Shown here in pieces: positions 1 through 8,786 of a stretch of 64,000 nt of DNA. Both the position numbers and the translations under genes were made by a program. Location of the stretch: positions 3,596,001 to 3,660,000 of the forward strand of contig NZ_CP080531.1 in the NCBI RefSeq assembly GCF_024746835.1, read 5' to 3'. The notes beneath the pieces are model-generated. The model saw nothing but the letters and a program-made list of their open reading frames with translations. It had not been told where the DNA came from and ran no database searches. Position 1 is the first letter of the stretch; every line of letters begins with the position of its first letter. The stretch comes from Mesorhizobium sp. AR02. GTDB taxonomy: Bacteria; Pseudomonadota; Alphaproteobacteria; Rhizobiales; Rhizobiaceae.

Positions 1-268
1 CCGCGCGCAGGCCCTCTGCGTAAAGGAACTTGAAGAACTGGCGGATCGCCGACAGTTTGCGCGCCTGCGAAGTCGGCGCGAAGCCGCGCGCGGCGATGTC
101 ATCGAGATAGGCGCGGATATCGGCGGCGGCGGCACCGGCAAGCCCGCCATCGATCTCGCTCGAAGCGTCTTCGAGGTCGCGGCGGTAGGAGGACAGCGTG
201 TTTTCGGCAGCGCCGCGTTCGGCGCTCATCATTTCCAGAAAGGCCTCGATGCGGGCGGCGCTGTTCAT
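1..268 (-). CDS. xerD: Tyrosine recombinase XerD, N-terminal part (cut by window edge)
   Basis: Site-specific tyrosine recombinase that, with XerC, resolves chromosome dimers at dif near the division septum. The reverse strand from the ATG at 268 translates to about 89 residues with the SAM-like core-binding domain: an early '[20 protein letters not shown]' segment, then '[13 protein letters not shown]' and '[16 protein letters not shown]', which is the usual N-terminal pattern of XerC/XerD. The catalytic C-terminal domain lies outside the window. XerD rather than XerC is inferred from the neighbourhood, since xerD lying divergent from aroK-aroB is a common rhizobial order. No damage is seen in the visible part. 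Confidence 0.85.
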   Translation of the reverse strand, partial: MNSAARIEAFLEMMSAERGAAENTLSSYRRDLEDASSEIDGGLAGAAAADIRAYLDDIAARGFAPTSQARKLSAIRQFFKFLYAEGLRA

Positions 269-296
269 TTCCTGCTGGTCAGTTTTTCTTCGGGAT

Positions 297-449
297 TTAG
301 TTCTTCTTGGGATTCAGCTTTTCCGGCGGGATACGCACGCTCATCTCTGCTTTTTTCGGCTCGACGAACATCACCAGCGCGAACATCGTACCATAGGCAA
401 TGCCGGCCAGAATCGCGAGGGTCACGACAAAGCGAAACAGTGTCGGCAT
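297..449 (-). CDS. Small single-pass membrane protein, about 50 aa, unknown function
   Basis: A 50-residue protein starting [20 protein letters not shown], with one hydrophobic segment (about residues 5-25) and a charged tail rich in Lys and Pro. The same frame stays open upstream to 548, but that extension looks like non-coding sequence, so I chose the start at 449. It lies between divergent xerD and aroK and is transcribed in the same direction as xerD, with a 28-bp gap. Small membrane proteins in this place are common in rhizobial genomes; I cannot name a function. Confidence 0.6.
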   Translation of the reverse strand: MPTLFRFVVTLAILAGIAYGTMFALVMFVEPKKAEMSVRIPPEKLNPKKN

Positions 450-660
450 CAATTTTCGCCCGTCTTCTTGTTCTGCGTTTCCAAACCCTGTGCCCTTATG
501 GGACGCCAATCCGGCCAATTCAAGGAAGAAGCGGAGGCCTGTTAGCAACTTCTGATGCAGTCATCCCTTGGCCGATATAGGCTTGCCCGTGCTCGGCACG
601 CTTGACGCAAACCGGCTTTTCATGTCGATACGCCGGCAAAGAGGGCCCAAGAAACAGCTG

Positions 661-1269
661 ATGACCGCGCACCAAAATCCTCCGGGCGAGACCCACGCCG
701 CGCTACTTGGCCGGCTGGGCAGCCGGTCCGTCGTCTTTGTCGGCCTGATGGGCGCCGGCAAGACGGCGATCGGCCGCAAGGTGGCGGCCATGCTTTCGCT
801 GCCTTTCATCGACAGCGACCAGGAGATCGAGAGCGTCTCGCGCATGACCGTTCCGGAGCTGTTCGAGCGCTATGGCGAGACGGAGTTCAGGGCGCTGGAG
901 CAGCGCGTCATCCTTCGCGTGCTGGAGAACGGCCCACAAGTTCTGTCGACCGGTGGCGGCGCCTTCATGAACGCTCAGACGCGCGAGGCCATCGCCGCGC
1001 ATGGCGTGTCGGTGTGGCTGAAGGCCGAACTCGACCTGCTGATGGAACGCGTTTCCAAGAAGCAGAACCGGCCGCTGTTGAAGAGTGCCGATCCCCGTGC
1101 CGTGCTGGAGCGGCTGATGGGTGAGCGCTATCCGGTCTACGCGACATCAGATGTCACCGTGCCGACCCGCGACGACCGCAAGGAAGTCATCGCCGCCGAG
1201 GTGCTGGGAGCACTGTGCCGGCATTTCGGCATCGATGAAATCGCAGTGACGGGAGAGATCGAATCGTGA
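661..1269 (+). CDS. aroK: Shikimate kinase
   Basis: Phosphorylates shikimate to shikimate 3-phosphate with ATP (fifth step of the shikimate pathway, cytoplasm). The 202-residue product has the Walker A motif GLMGAGKT at residues 28-35, the shikimate-binding Asp in 'FIDSDQEIE', the 'FRALE' segment and the glycine motif 'LSTGGGAF'. An upstream in-frame ATG at 568 would add about 31 residues that look unlike the family; the ATG at 661 gives a normal length with a short extra N-terminus, as in other rhizobia. Its stop overlaps the aroB start by 4 bp (GTGA), implying translational coupling. Confidence 0.93.
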   Translation: MTAHQNPPGETHAALLGRLGSRSVVFVGLMGAGKTAIGRKVAAMLSLPFIDSDQEIESVSRMTVPELFERYGETEFRALEQRVILRVLENGPQVLSTGGGAFMNAQTREAIAAHGVSVWLKAELDLLMERVSKKQNRPLLKSADPRAVLERLMGERYPVYATSDVTVPTRDDRKEVIAAEVLGALCRHFGIDEIAVTGEIES

Positions 1270-2402
1270 GCGCGGATCAGCCAGTCACCGTCGAAGTCGG
1301 GCTTGGCGACCGTGCCTACGACATATTGATCGGCTCCGGCCTTTTGTCGCGCGCCGGCACCGAGATTTCGCGCCGCCTGCCGGGCACGCGCGCTGCTGTC
1401 GTCACCGACCAGAATGTCGCCGCCGCGCATCTCGATACGCTGAAGGCCGGGCTTGAGAAGGGTGGCATCCAGCCCACCGTCATCACACTGCCGCCGGGCG
1501 AGAAGACCAAGAGCTTCGCCCATCTCGAAGAGGTGGTCGATGGCGTTCTGGCAGCCAGGCTGGAGCGCGGCGACGTCGTCATCGCGCTGGGCGGCGGCGT
1601 CATCGGCGATCTCACCGGTTTTGCCGCCGGCATCGTGCGGCGCGGCATGAATTTCGTGCAGATCCCGACTTCGCTGCTGGCGCAAGTCGATTCCTCCGTC
1701 GGCGGCAAGACCGGCATCAACAGCCCGCGCGGCAAGAACCTTGTCGGCGTCTTCCTGCAGCCCAAGCTGGTGCTGGCCGACACCGAAGTGCTCGACACGC
1801 TGCCGATCCGCGAATTCCGCGCCGGCTATGCCGAACTCGCCAAATACGGGCTGATCGACCGGCCGGAATTTTTCGCCTGGCTGGAAGCGAACTGGGAAAA
1901 AGTGTTCGCCGGCGGGCCGGAGCGGGGAGAGGCCATTGCCGAAGCCTGCCGCGCCAAGGCCGATGTGGTCGCGCGCGACGAGTTCGAGACCGGTGACCGC
2001 GCGCTGCTCAACCTTGGCCACACATTCGGCCACGCGCTCGAAGCCGCCACGCAATATGACGGAACCCGGCTCGTCCATGGCGAGGGGGTGGCCATCGGCA
2101 TGGCGCTGGCGCATCGGTTCTCCTCGCGACTCAACCTCGCCAGTCCTGACGATGCGGCGCGCGTCGAGACGCATCTGCGCGCCGTCGGCCTGCCGTGGCG
2201 GATGGCCGACATTCCAGGCGATCTGCCCGATGCCGAGGCGCTGCTTTCATTCATCACCCAGGACAAGAAGGTGTCACGCGGTGCGCTGACCTTCATCCTG
2301 ACGCGCGGCATCGGCCAGGCTTTTATCGCCAAGGACGTGCCGGCTTCGGAAGTGCTGTCGTTCCTGAGGGAAAACCATCCAGCCAGCCGGAAAGCCGGCT
2401 GA
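1266..2402 (+). CDS. aroB: 3-dehydroquinate synthase
   Basis: Converts DAHP to 3-dehydroquinate (second step of the shikimate pathway; NAD- and metal-dependent). The product has 378 residues, a normal length. It shows the dinucleotide-binding '[14 protein letters not shown]', the substrate-site '[13 protein letters not shown]', and metal ligands in 'AELAKYGLI', '[11 protein letters not shown]' and '[10 protein letters not shown]'. Translation starts at a GTG overlapping the end of aroK. Only 1 bp separates it from the following CBS-domain gene, so the three genes look like one operon. Confidence 0.95.
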   Translation: MSADQPVTVEVGLGDRAYDILIGSGLLSRAGTEISRRLPGTRAAVVTDQNVAAAHLDTLKAGLEKGGIQPTVITLPPGEKTKSFAHLEEVVDGVLAARLERGDVVIALGGGVIGDLTGFAAGIVRRGMNFVQIPTSLLAQVDSSVGGKTGINSPRGKNLVGVFLQPKLVLADTEVLDTLPIREFRAGYAELAKYGLIDRPEFFAWLEANWEKVFAGGPERGEAIAEACRAKADVVARDEFETGDRALLNLGHTFGHALEAATQYDGTRLVHGEGVAIGMALAHRFSSRLNLASPDDAARVETHLRAVGLPWRMADIPGDLPDAEALLSFITQDKKVSRGALTFILTRGIGQAFIAKDVPASEVLSFLRENHPASRKAG

Positions 2403-2403
2403 G

Positions 2404-3300
2404 ATGGACAACGAGACGGGCTGGGTCATCGTCGCCGTCCTTGCCATCCTCATCCTGCTGGTCGTTGCCGTGCGCACGCGCCTGCTTGCCATGTTCGGCT
2501 ACGAGCTGTCGCGCATCGAACCGCAGCGCTCGAGCCAGGACGAATTGCGCGGCGCGGTCGACGATTTCCGCCGTGACGGCCAGGTGGTGCGCGAGGACCG
2601 CGACCGCATTGGCGGCCTGTTCGACCTCGAAGAGCTCGAAGTCTCCGATATCATGGTCCACCGCACCAATATGCGCTCGGTCAATGCCGACAATGCGCCG
2701 GAAGCGGTGGTGCGCGAGATCCTGCAGAGCCCACACACCCGCATGCCGCTGTGGAAGGGCTCGCTCGACAACATCGTCGGCGTGCTGCACGCCAAGGATC
2801 TGCTGCGTGCGCTGAACGAAGTCGGCAACGACTTTTCCAAGATCGACGTGATGAAGATCGCCTCGAAACCCTGGTTCGTGCCCGATACCACGACCTTGCA
2901 GGAACAGCTCAACGCCTTCCTGCGCCGCAAGGCGCATTTCGCGGTCGTCGTCGACGAGTATGGCGAGGTCGAAGGGCTGGTGACACTGGAGGACATTATC
3001 GAGGAGATCGTCGGCGAAATCGCCGACGAGCACGACGTCGACATCCAGGGCGTCAAGCAGGAAGCCGACGGCTCCGTCGTCGTCGACGGCAATGTGCCGA
3101 TCCGCGACCTGAACCGGGCGCTCGACTGGAACCTGCCGGACGAGGAAGCGACCACCATCGCCGGCCTCGTCATCCACGAGGCGCAGTCGATCCCCGATGA
3201 GAAGCAGGCCTTCACCTTCCACGGCAAGCGCTTCATCGTTATGAAGCGCGACAAGAACCGCATTGCCCGGTTGAGGATCAGGCCGGCCGGCGACGCTTAG
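2404..3300 (+). CDS. CBS-pair / CorC_HlyC domain protein lacking most of the CNNM (DUF21) membrane domain
   Basis: The family (HlyC/CorC, CNNM-type putative ion transporters) normally has a CNNM membrane domain of about 150-180 residues, then two CBS domains and a C-terminal CorC_HlyC domain. Here the 298-residue product keeps one N-terminal hydrophobic segment (residues 6-23), then passes at about residues 24-35 into a stretch that looks like the end of the CNNM domain ('RRTRLLAMFGYEL'-like). It continues normally through CBS1 (about 80-140), CBS2 (150-205) and CorC_HlyC (215-290). The frame is intact and the conserved 'MVHRTNM', 'GVLHAKDLLRAL' and 'DEYGEVEGLVTLEDI' segments are present. It looks like an in-frame loss of the transmembrane core. 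It may still bind nucleotides as a one-helix membrane-anchored CBS protein. Its stop codon lies at the edge of a palindromic repeat. Confidence 0.8.
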   Translation: MDNETGWVIVAVLAILILLVVAVRTRLLAMFGYELSRIEPQRSSQDELRGAVDDFRRDGQVVREDRDRIGGLFDLEELEVSDIMVHRTNMRSVNADNAPEAVVREILQSPHTRMPLWKGSLDNIVGVLHAKDLLRALNEVGNDFSKIDVMKIASKPWFVPDTTTLQEQLNAFLRRKAHFAVVVDEYGEVEGLVTLEDIIEEIVGEIADEHDVDIQGVKQEADGSVVVDGNVPIRDLNRALDWNLPDEEATTIAGLVIHEAQSIPDEKQAFTFHGKRFIVMKRDKNRIARLRIRPAGDA

Positions 3301-3425
3301 AGCAGTTCACCGTTTCACGGAAACGGCGAACCGCTCTAACTCTTTGTTTTGACGCAATTCCCAAGGGAAAGCGCTATGCGCTTTTCCCGGGAAAACCGTT
3401 TCACACTTTTCCTGGAATTGTTCTA
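3298..3425. repeat. 128-bp mosaic palindromic intergenic repeat, copy A
   Basis: Almost the same 128-bp sequence recurs at 37085-37212. It contains several nested hairpins: one with arms around GTTCaCCGTTTC / GAAACGGcGAAC bounded by agagc/gctct (3301-3339), and one with arms AAGGGAAAGCGC / GCGCTTTTCCC flanked by CAATTCC / GGAATTG. It resembles the rhizobial RIME/mosaic class of intergenic elements. It starts at the TAG stop of the CBS gene and may act as a transcript end or 3' stabiliser. Confidence 0.8.
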
Positions 3426-3515
3426 AAGCCCTTGTTTTTATGCCTGTCGTTTGTCCCGCCGCTGCGCACTTTTTGGGCGACATGCGTCAGGCCGAGAGCC
3501 GTGAGGACCAGCGCC

Positions 3516-5058
3516 TCATTCTGCGATCTGGCTCGTCGAGCGTTCGTGGATCGTCAGGCCCGTCTCAGCGTCGACAGCCGCCAAACTGACCTCATAACCC
3601 CAAAGCCTCCGGATGTGACGAAGCGTGGCGTCACGGCTGGCATCCTCGAGAAGGATGCCGTGATTCACCTTGTGCTGCAGTCGCAAATGCCGGTCGCCGA
3701 GCAGATCGACATCCACCACCTGAATGTCCGGTCGGTTCGCGCCGACGTCGTAGCTGTGAGCGAGCGCGGCGCGGATCTTTTCATAGCCGCGCTCATTGTG
3801 GATCGAGGCAACCTGAAAATGCGGTTGGTCGGCAACGTCGCCGAGCACAAAAAACCGCCACTTCCGGATCAAGGCCGGGCTGAGGTATTGGCGGATGAAG
3901 GACTCGTCGCGGTGCTCTGCCCATGCGTCGAGCAGGACCTCGCGCCAGTTTCCGCGGCCGGCTATGTTGGGAAACCAGTCCCGATCCTCGGCCGTCGGCT
4001 CGGTCGAGATGCGCTGGATGTCCTGCATCATGTACGAGGCCGAGAGCGTAGGGGTTGATGCCGGAAAAGCGCGGATCGTCGAACGCCGGCTGGAAGATCA
4101 CGTTGGAATGATTGCGCAGGATTTCGAGCATGGCGCCCTCGCTGATCCGGCCGCGGTCGAACAGCATGTTCATCAACGTATAGTGCACGAAGGTGGCGCA
4201 GCCCTCGTTCATCACCTGTGTTTGCCGTTGCGGATAAAAATATTGTGCTATGACACGAACGATCCTGATGATTTCACGCTGCCAGGGCTCCAGGATCGGG
4301 CTGTTCTTTTCCAGGAAATAGAGCAGGTTTTCCTCGGGCAGGTTGAGCGATTTCTTCCACTCCGGGTCTTGGGCCTTGTCGTTGACCCTTTGCTGTGAAG
4401 GCGGCAGCGTGCGCCACAAATCGTTGTAGGAGCGCTCTTCGTATTCGAGACGCTCGCGAAGCCCTTCGCGCTGGCGTTCCGACGACAGCTTCGGTGGCCG
4501 GCGATAGCGGAACACGCCCTGTTCCATCAGCGCGTGGGTGGAATCGAGAACAGCCTCGACGGCAGCGCGGCCGTGCCGCTCCTCGCAACGAGCAATGTAG
4601 CTCTTGGCGAAGTCCAGGTAGCCGAGGATCGCCCCAGCGTCCGTCCACTGCTTGAACAAATGATTGTTCTTGAAGAAATGGTTATGCCCGAGCGCAGCAT
4701 GGGCCGTCACCAAGGCCTGCAGGGCCATGGTGTTTTCCTCCATCAGATAGACGATGCAGGGATTGGAATTGATGACCAGTTCATAGGCAAGCCCGCGCCC
4801 GCCTTTGCGATAGAGCAGGTCCTGGTAGAGGAAGTGTTTGCCGAAAGACCAGTGATGGTACATCAGTGGCATACCGACTGACGAGTAAGCGTCGAGCATC
4901 TGTTGGGAGGAGATGATCTCCATCTGCACGGGATAGGTATCGAGATGAAGCTCTTCGACCGCGATTGCCTCGATCGCGTCATAGGTCCGCGACAATTTCG
5001 TAAAATCCCAGTCGGATCCGGAAAAAAGCAGATCGGATTTACCGGCTTGTCTGGCCAT
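3516..5058 (-). pseudogene. spoVR: SpoVR family protein, interrupted by a single frameshift
   Basis: SpoVR/YcgB proteins are about 500 residues, of uncertain biochemistry, and are encoded next to prkA and yeaH. The frame from 5058 gives about 340 residues of typical SpoVR sequence ('WDFTKLSRTYDAI', 'PLMYHHWSFGKHF', 'NPCIVYLMEEN', 'RFSGINPYALG'). It then turns into unrelated sequence. The remaining family sequence resumes in another frame as 'MMQDIQRISTEPTAEDRDWF' and runs to 3516. The junction is near 4033-4041: dropping one base there gives 'NPYALGLYMMQDIQRI', the expected family sequence. Joined, the two parts make about 514 residues. Either the gene is inactivated or there is a one-base sequencing error. 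Confidence 0.85.
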
Positions 5059-5067
5059 CGGCCCCTC

Positions 5068-6381
5068 TCACGCTCTCTTAAGGACAGCAGGCTGTCTGCC
5101 GAAGAGCTGGCGAAAGACCGGGTAGATATCGGCGGGCGTGGCGATGCGGCTCATCTGGAAGTTCGACCATTTCAGGTCGATCGCGCTATAGGCACGCCAT
5201 AAAGATGTCCCGTTTTCGGTCGTGCCGAAGATGTGGGCTTCGCGCTTGTCGATGATCTCGACGTAGGCAAAATACTGGCACAGCCGCATGAGCTTGCCGT
5301 CGAGCAGGGCTATGCAGCGCTCGGAATCGGTGACGGAATTGTCTCCGTCAGAGGCCTGGGCGGCATAGATGTTCCACTCGCTGGGCGGATATCGCTGCCT
5401 GATGATGCGATGCATTTCCTCGAGCGCGGTGGAAACGATGGTACCGCCGCTTTGCGTGCAATTGAAGAACGTCTCCTCGTCAACCTCCTGCGCCTCGTGG
5501 GTATGGCGGATGAAGACGATCTCGATGCGGTCATAGCGCCGTTTCAAGAACAGGTGCAGCAGCACGAAGAAGCGCTTGGCCAGATCCTTTTCGCGCTCGC
5601 CCATGGACCCGGACACATCCATCAGACAGAACATGACGGCATTGGCGTTCGGCACAGGCTGGGGATCGAAGCGGTTGAATCGGATGTCGACAGGATCGAC
5701 AAAGGCAATTCGCCTGCGCCGCCGCTCCAACCGGTCAAGCTCCTGCCGCAATGCCGCAATGCGCTGGCGCGCCGCTGCGCTGGATGGCACCACCTCAAGC
5801 ATGGCAATTTCCTCGAGGATCGCGTCCAACTCCTCCTGCTTAGGGCGCCTCAGCGCGATGCGCCGGCCGTGGCTGTTACGCATCGTGCGCCCAACATTGA
5901 TGTTGGTCGGTGAACCGGTGGCGGCGAAGCCAGCCCGGCGCGGCTTGAAGGCAAGGATTTCCTTGAGGTTGAGCTTGACCATATCCGGGAGTTCGAGATC
6001 CTCGAAAAAAAGATCGAGCACCTCTTCGCGTGACAGCACGAAACGAAAGTCGTCTTCAGACGCCGTGTTTCCCGGGGATGACGCCCCAGCGCCGACGCCC
6101 TTGCCGGGCTTGGGGATCAGGTCTCCAGGGGAGAAATGCCTATTGCCCGGCAGGATGTGCTGGCGCATGCCGCCGTTCCTGGCGTTGTTGAAGGTCGGCT
6201 CGCCCGTGCCTCTTTCGGGCATGGGCACGGCGTGCTCGGCATCCACGTCTGCGATCCTGCCGATGCGGATCTGATCGCGAATGCTCCGCTTGAGCTCTTC
6301 GCGCGCGCGCCTAAGGAAGCGCTGGCGATTGCCCAGGCTTTTGTCCTTCGGATTCAGGCGACGGTCGATAAAGATAGGCAT
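5068..6381 (-). CDS. yeaH: YeaH/YhbH family protein (DUF444), von Willebrand-like
   Basis: DUF444 proteins are encoded between the kinase PrkA and SpoVR and are linked to stress adaptation (the yeaG-yeaH pair of E. coli). The product has 437 residues. A charged N-terminal part is followed by a vWA-like fold with the MIDAS-type motif DVSGSM (about residues 255-260) and the C-terminal 'GGTIVSTALEEMHRI' and 'YAAQASDGDN' segments, which match the family. There are 18 bp between it and prkA and 9 bp to spoVR, so all three form an operon read leftwards. Function beyond protein-protein interaction is not known. Confidence 0.9.
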   Translation of the reverse strand: MPIFIDRRLNPKDKSLGNRQRFLRRAREELKRSIRDQIRIGRIADVDAEHAVPMPERGTGEPTFNNARNGGMRQHILPGNRHFSPGDLIPKPGKGVGAGASSPGNTASEDDFRFVLSREEVLDLFFEDLELPDMVKLNLKEILAFKPRRAGFAATGSPTNINVGRTMRNSHGRRIALRRPKQEELDAILEEIAMLEVVPSSAAARQRIAALRQELDRLERRRRRIAFVDPVDIRFNRFDPQPVPNANAVMFCLMDVSGSMGEREKDLAKRFFVLLHLFLKRRYDRIEIVFIRHTHEAQEVDEETFFNCTQSGGTIVSTALEEMHRIIRQRYPPSEWNIYAAQASDGDNSVTDSERCIALLDGKLMRLCQYFAYVEIIDKREAHIFGTTENGTSLWRAYSAIDLKWSNFQMSRIATPADIYPVFRQLFGRQPAVLKRA

Positions 6382-6399
6382 GGAACCATTCGGGCTTTC

Positions 6400-8349
6400 T
6401 CAACCCGCCTTGTTCACGCGCATGTACCAGTCGACAAGCCGGCGCACCTGCCGCTCGGTGTAGCCGCGTTCCACCATGCGCTGCACGAATTCATTGTGCC
6501 GCTTTTCCGTGACGCTGTCCTGCTTGGAGCCGAAACTGATCACCGGCAAGAGGTCTTCGACCTGGCCGAACATGCGCTTCTCGATGACCTCGCGAAGTTT
6601 CTCATAACCTGTCCACGATGGGTTGCGGCCGTGGTTTCGCGCCCGGGTACGCAGCGTGAATTTGACCACTTCATTGCGGAAGTCCTTGGGATTGGCGATG
6701 CCGGCCGGTTTCTCGACCTGCGACAATTCCTTGTCCAATACCTCGCGATTGAGAATCTGGCCCGTATCGGGATCCTTGTAGTCCTGATCCTCAATCCAGG
6801 CATCGGCATAGGCGATGTAACGGTCGAAGAGGTTCTGGCCATACTCGCTGTATGATTCCAGATAGGCCTTCTGGATTTCGTGGCCGATGAACTCGGCATA
6901 GCGCGCTGCCAGTTCCGACTTGATGAAGTCGAGATAGGCAGCTTCCGTTTCCTTTGGAAACTGCTCGCGCTTGATCGCCTCCTCCAGGATGTAGATCAGA
7001 TGCACGGGATCGGCAGCCACCTCCTTCGTGTCGTAGTTGAATGTCTGCGACAGGATCTTGAAGGCGAAGCGTGTGCTGACGCCGGTCATGCCTTCGTCGA
7101 CGCCGGCGGTATCGCGATATTCCTGGACCGACTTCGCCTTGGGATCGACCTCCTTGAGGTTCTCGCCGTCATAGGCGCGCATCTTGGTGTAGAGCGGCGA
7201 ATTGTCGTGCTCGGCAAGGCGGGTCGAGACCGTGAATCGGCTGAGAATGTCCAGCACTTCAGGTGCGCAGGGGCTGGTGGCCAAGTCGCTCTCGCGCAGC
7301 AGCTTTTCATAGATCTGCCTCTCTTCGGTGATCCGCAGGCAATACGGCACCTTGACCACGAGGATGCGGTCGAGAAAGGCCTCGTTGTTCTTGTTGTTCT
7401 TGAACTGTTGCCATTCCGATTCGTTGGAATGGGCAATGATGATGCCCTGATAGGGAAAGGCGCCGAAATTCTCGGTACCGTTGTAGCTGCCTTCCTGGGT
7501 CGCCGTCAGCAACGGGTGCAGGACCTTGATAGGCGCCTTGAACATCTCGACGAATTCGAGCAGGCCTTGCGTGGTCCGGTTCAGTCCGCCGCTGTAGGAA
7601 TAGGCGTCCGGATCGGACTGGCTGAAATTTTCCAGTTGTCTGATGTCGACCTTGCCAACCAGGGCCGAGACATCCTGATTGTTCTCGTCGCCGGGCTCTG
7701 TCTTGGCAATGCCGATCTGGCGCAGCCGCGAAGGCATCAACTTGACCACGCTGAATTTGGAAATGTCGCCGGACAGTTCGTCGAGGCGCTTGGCCGCCCA
7801 TGGTGAGATGAGCCCGTTCAGCCGGCGTCGGGCTATGCCGTATTTATCCTCCAGCAGGTCGCCCATGCGATCGGGATGGAAAAGGCCAAGTGGCGATTCG
7901 AAAACCGGGCTGATCTGGTTACCGACCTTCAGCGTGTAGATCGGGCGCAGCTCCATCAATTTCTTCAACCGTTCGGCCAGAGAGGATTTACCGCCGCCGA
8001 CAGGGCCAAGGAGGTAGAGGATCTGCTTGCGCTCCTCGAGTCCCTGGGACGCATAGCGGAAATACCCGGCGATGCGCTCGATCGTTTCCTCCATTCCGTA
8101 GAAGTCGGAGAAGGAGGGATAGATCTTAACGGTGCGGTTCGAGAAAATGCGGCCGAGCCGTTCATCCTTGCTGGTGTCGACCAGGTTCGGCTCGCCGATT
8201 GCCTCGACCATCCGTTCAGGCGCCGAGGCATACATTGATTTGTCCTCTCGGCACGCAAGGAGATACTGCTGGAGGCTGATTTCTTCCTGGGCCGCGTTCG
8301 CATAAATCTCCGAAAACAGATCGAAGACGTCGGACTGATTCTCACGCAT
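6400..8349 (-). CDS. prkA: PrkA family serine protein kinase / AAA ATPase (YeaG)
   Basis: PrkA/YeaG proteins combine an N-terminal AAA+ module with a C-terminal kinase-like region and act in starvation and stress responses; some homologues have been reported to show Lon-like protease activity. The product is 649 residues, the normal length. The Walker A motif GPVGGGKS is at residues 115-122 and the family segments 'AHSNESEWQQFKNNKNNEAF' and 'GMTGVSTRFAFKIL' are present. It is the first gene of the prkA-yeaH-spoVR operon. A sequence fitting the general-stress sigma factor EcfG consensus lies about 50 bp upstream. Confidence 0.93.
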   Translation of the reverse strand: MRENQSDVFDLFSEIYANAAQEEISLQQYLLACREDKSMYASAPERMVEAIGEPNLVDTSKDERLGRIFSNRTVKIYPSFSDFYGMEETIERIAGYFRYASQGLEERKQILYLLGPVGGGKSSLAERLKKLMELRPIYTLKVGNQISPVFESPLGLFHPDRMGDLLEDKYGIARRRLNGLISPWAAKRLDELSGDISKFSVVKLMPSRLRQIGIAKTEPGDENNQDVSALVGKVDIRQLENFSQSDPDAYSYSGGLNRTTQGLLEFVEMFKAPIKVLHPLLTATQEGSYNGTENFGAFPYQGIIIAHSNESEWQQFKNNKNNEAFLDRILVVKVPYCLRITEERQIYEKLLRESDLATSPCAPEVLDILSRFTVSTRLAEHDNSPLYTKMRAYDGENLKEVDPKAKSVQEYRDTAGVDEGMTGVSTRFAFKILSQTFNYDTKEVAADPVHLIYILEEAIKREQFPKETEAAYLDFIKSELAARYAEFIGHEIQKAYLESYSEYGQNLFDRYIAYADAWIEDQDYKDPDTGQILNREVLDKELSQVEKPAGIANPKDFRNEVVKFTLRTRARNHGRNPSWTGYEKLREVIEKRMFGQVEDLLPVISFGSKQDSVTEKRHNEFVQRMVERGYTERQVRRLVDWYMRVNKAG

Positions 8350-8786
8350 GATACTTTGCCCTCAGCGCCGGTCTGGCTGCCGGCTGGCTCATCATATATT
8401 CAACTGCTGCAACGCATTGTGGTTCCTTCACATGAAGGAGAGCGCGCGCATCTGTCGTTGAGACCTGGGGCACTACCCATGTCACTGAAATTCCTGTCCA
8501 AATACTTAAGTGGTGATGGCCAGATGAGACCGTCAAGGGGTAGATATTGATTTCGTGAACTGAACGACAAGGGCAGTGCATTGATGCGGCCTGAAGCGGC
8601 GTTGCGACCCGATGCGAGTTCAACAAAGCCCGGTCGATCCAGCCTCCTCCATAGCGGATGAGTCCCCAAAGCTTGAGGTCCGCATCGATGGTCGATCGCC
8701 GAGCCAGACCGCTAAGCATTACCAATCCTTAACTGGACGCTCGCGGTGCCTGCGGGCACTGTTGGCTACACGGTCGGGAGACCACG
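8350..8786. other. 437-bp divergent intergenic region, prkA / hydrolase
   Basis: No convincing gene is seen. A minus-strand open frame here (127 codons) has no recognisable protein features and overlaps the prkA promoter area. The region contains a possible EcfG-type promoter for prkA at 8402-8426. The hydrolase start at 8787 has no strong Shine-Dalgarno match nearby. The sequence around 8500-8700 shows no repeat or hairpin of note. Confidence 0.5.
8402..8426 (-). promoter_or_regulatory. Candidate EcfG (general stress response) promoter for prkA
   Basis: On the minus strand GGAAC (8426-8422) is followed by 16 bp and then AGTT (8405-8402). This fits the alphaproteobacterial EcfG-type consensus GGAAC-N16/17-cGTT with one mismatch. 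It lies about 50 bp upstream of the prkA start codon. Regulation of prkA by the general stress sigma factor is biologically sensible but not shown by the sequence alone. Confidence 0.45.

Noticed and set aside
8342..8725. 127-codon minus-strand frame upstream of prkA
   Set aside because: No recognisable protein feature, no ribosome-binding site, and it overlaps the likely prkA promoter.
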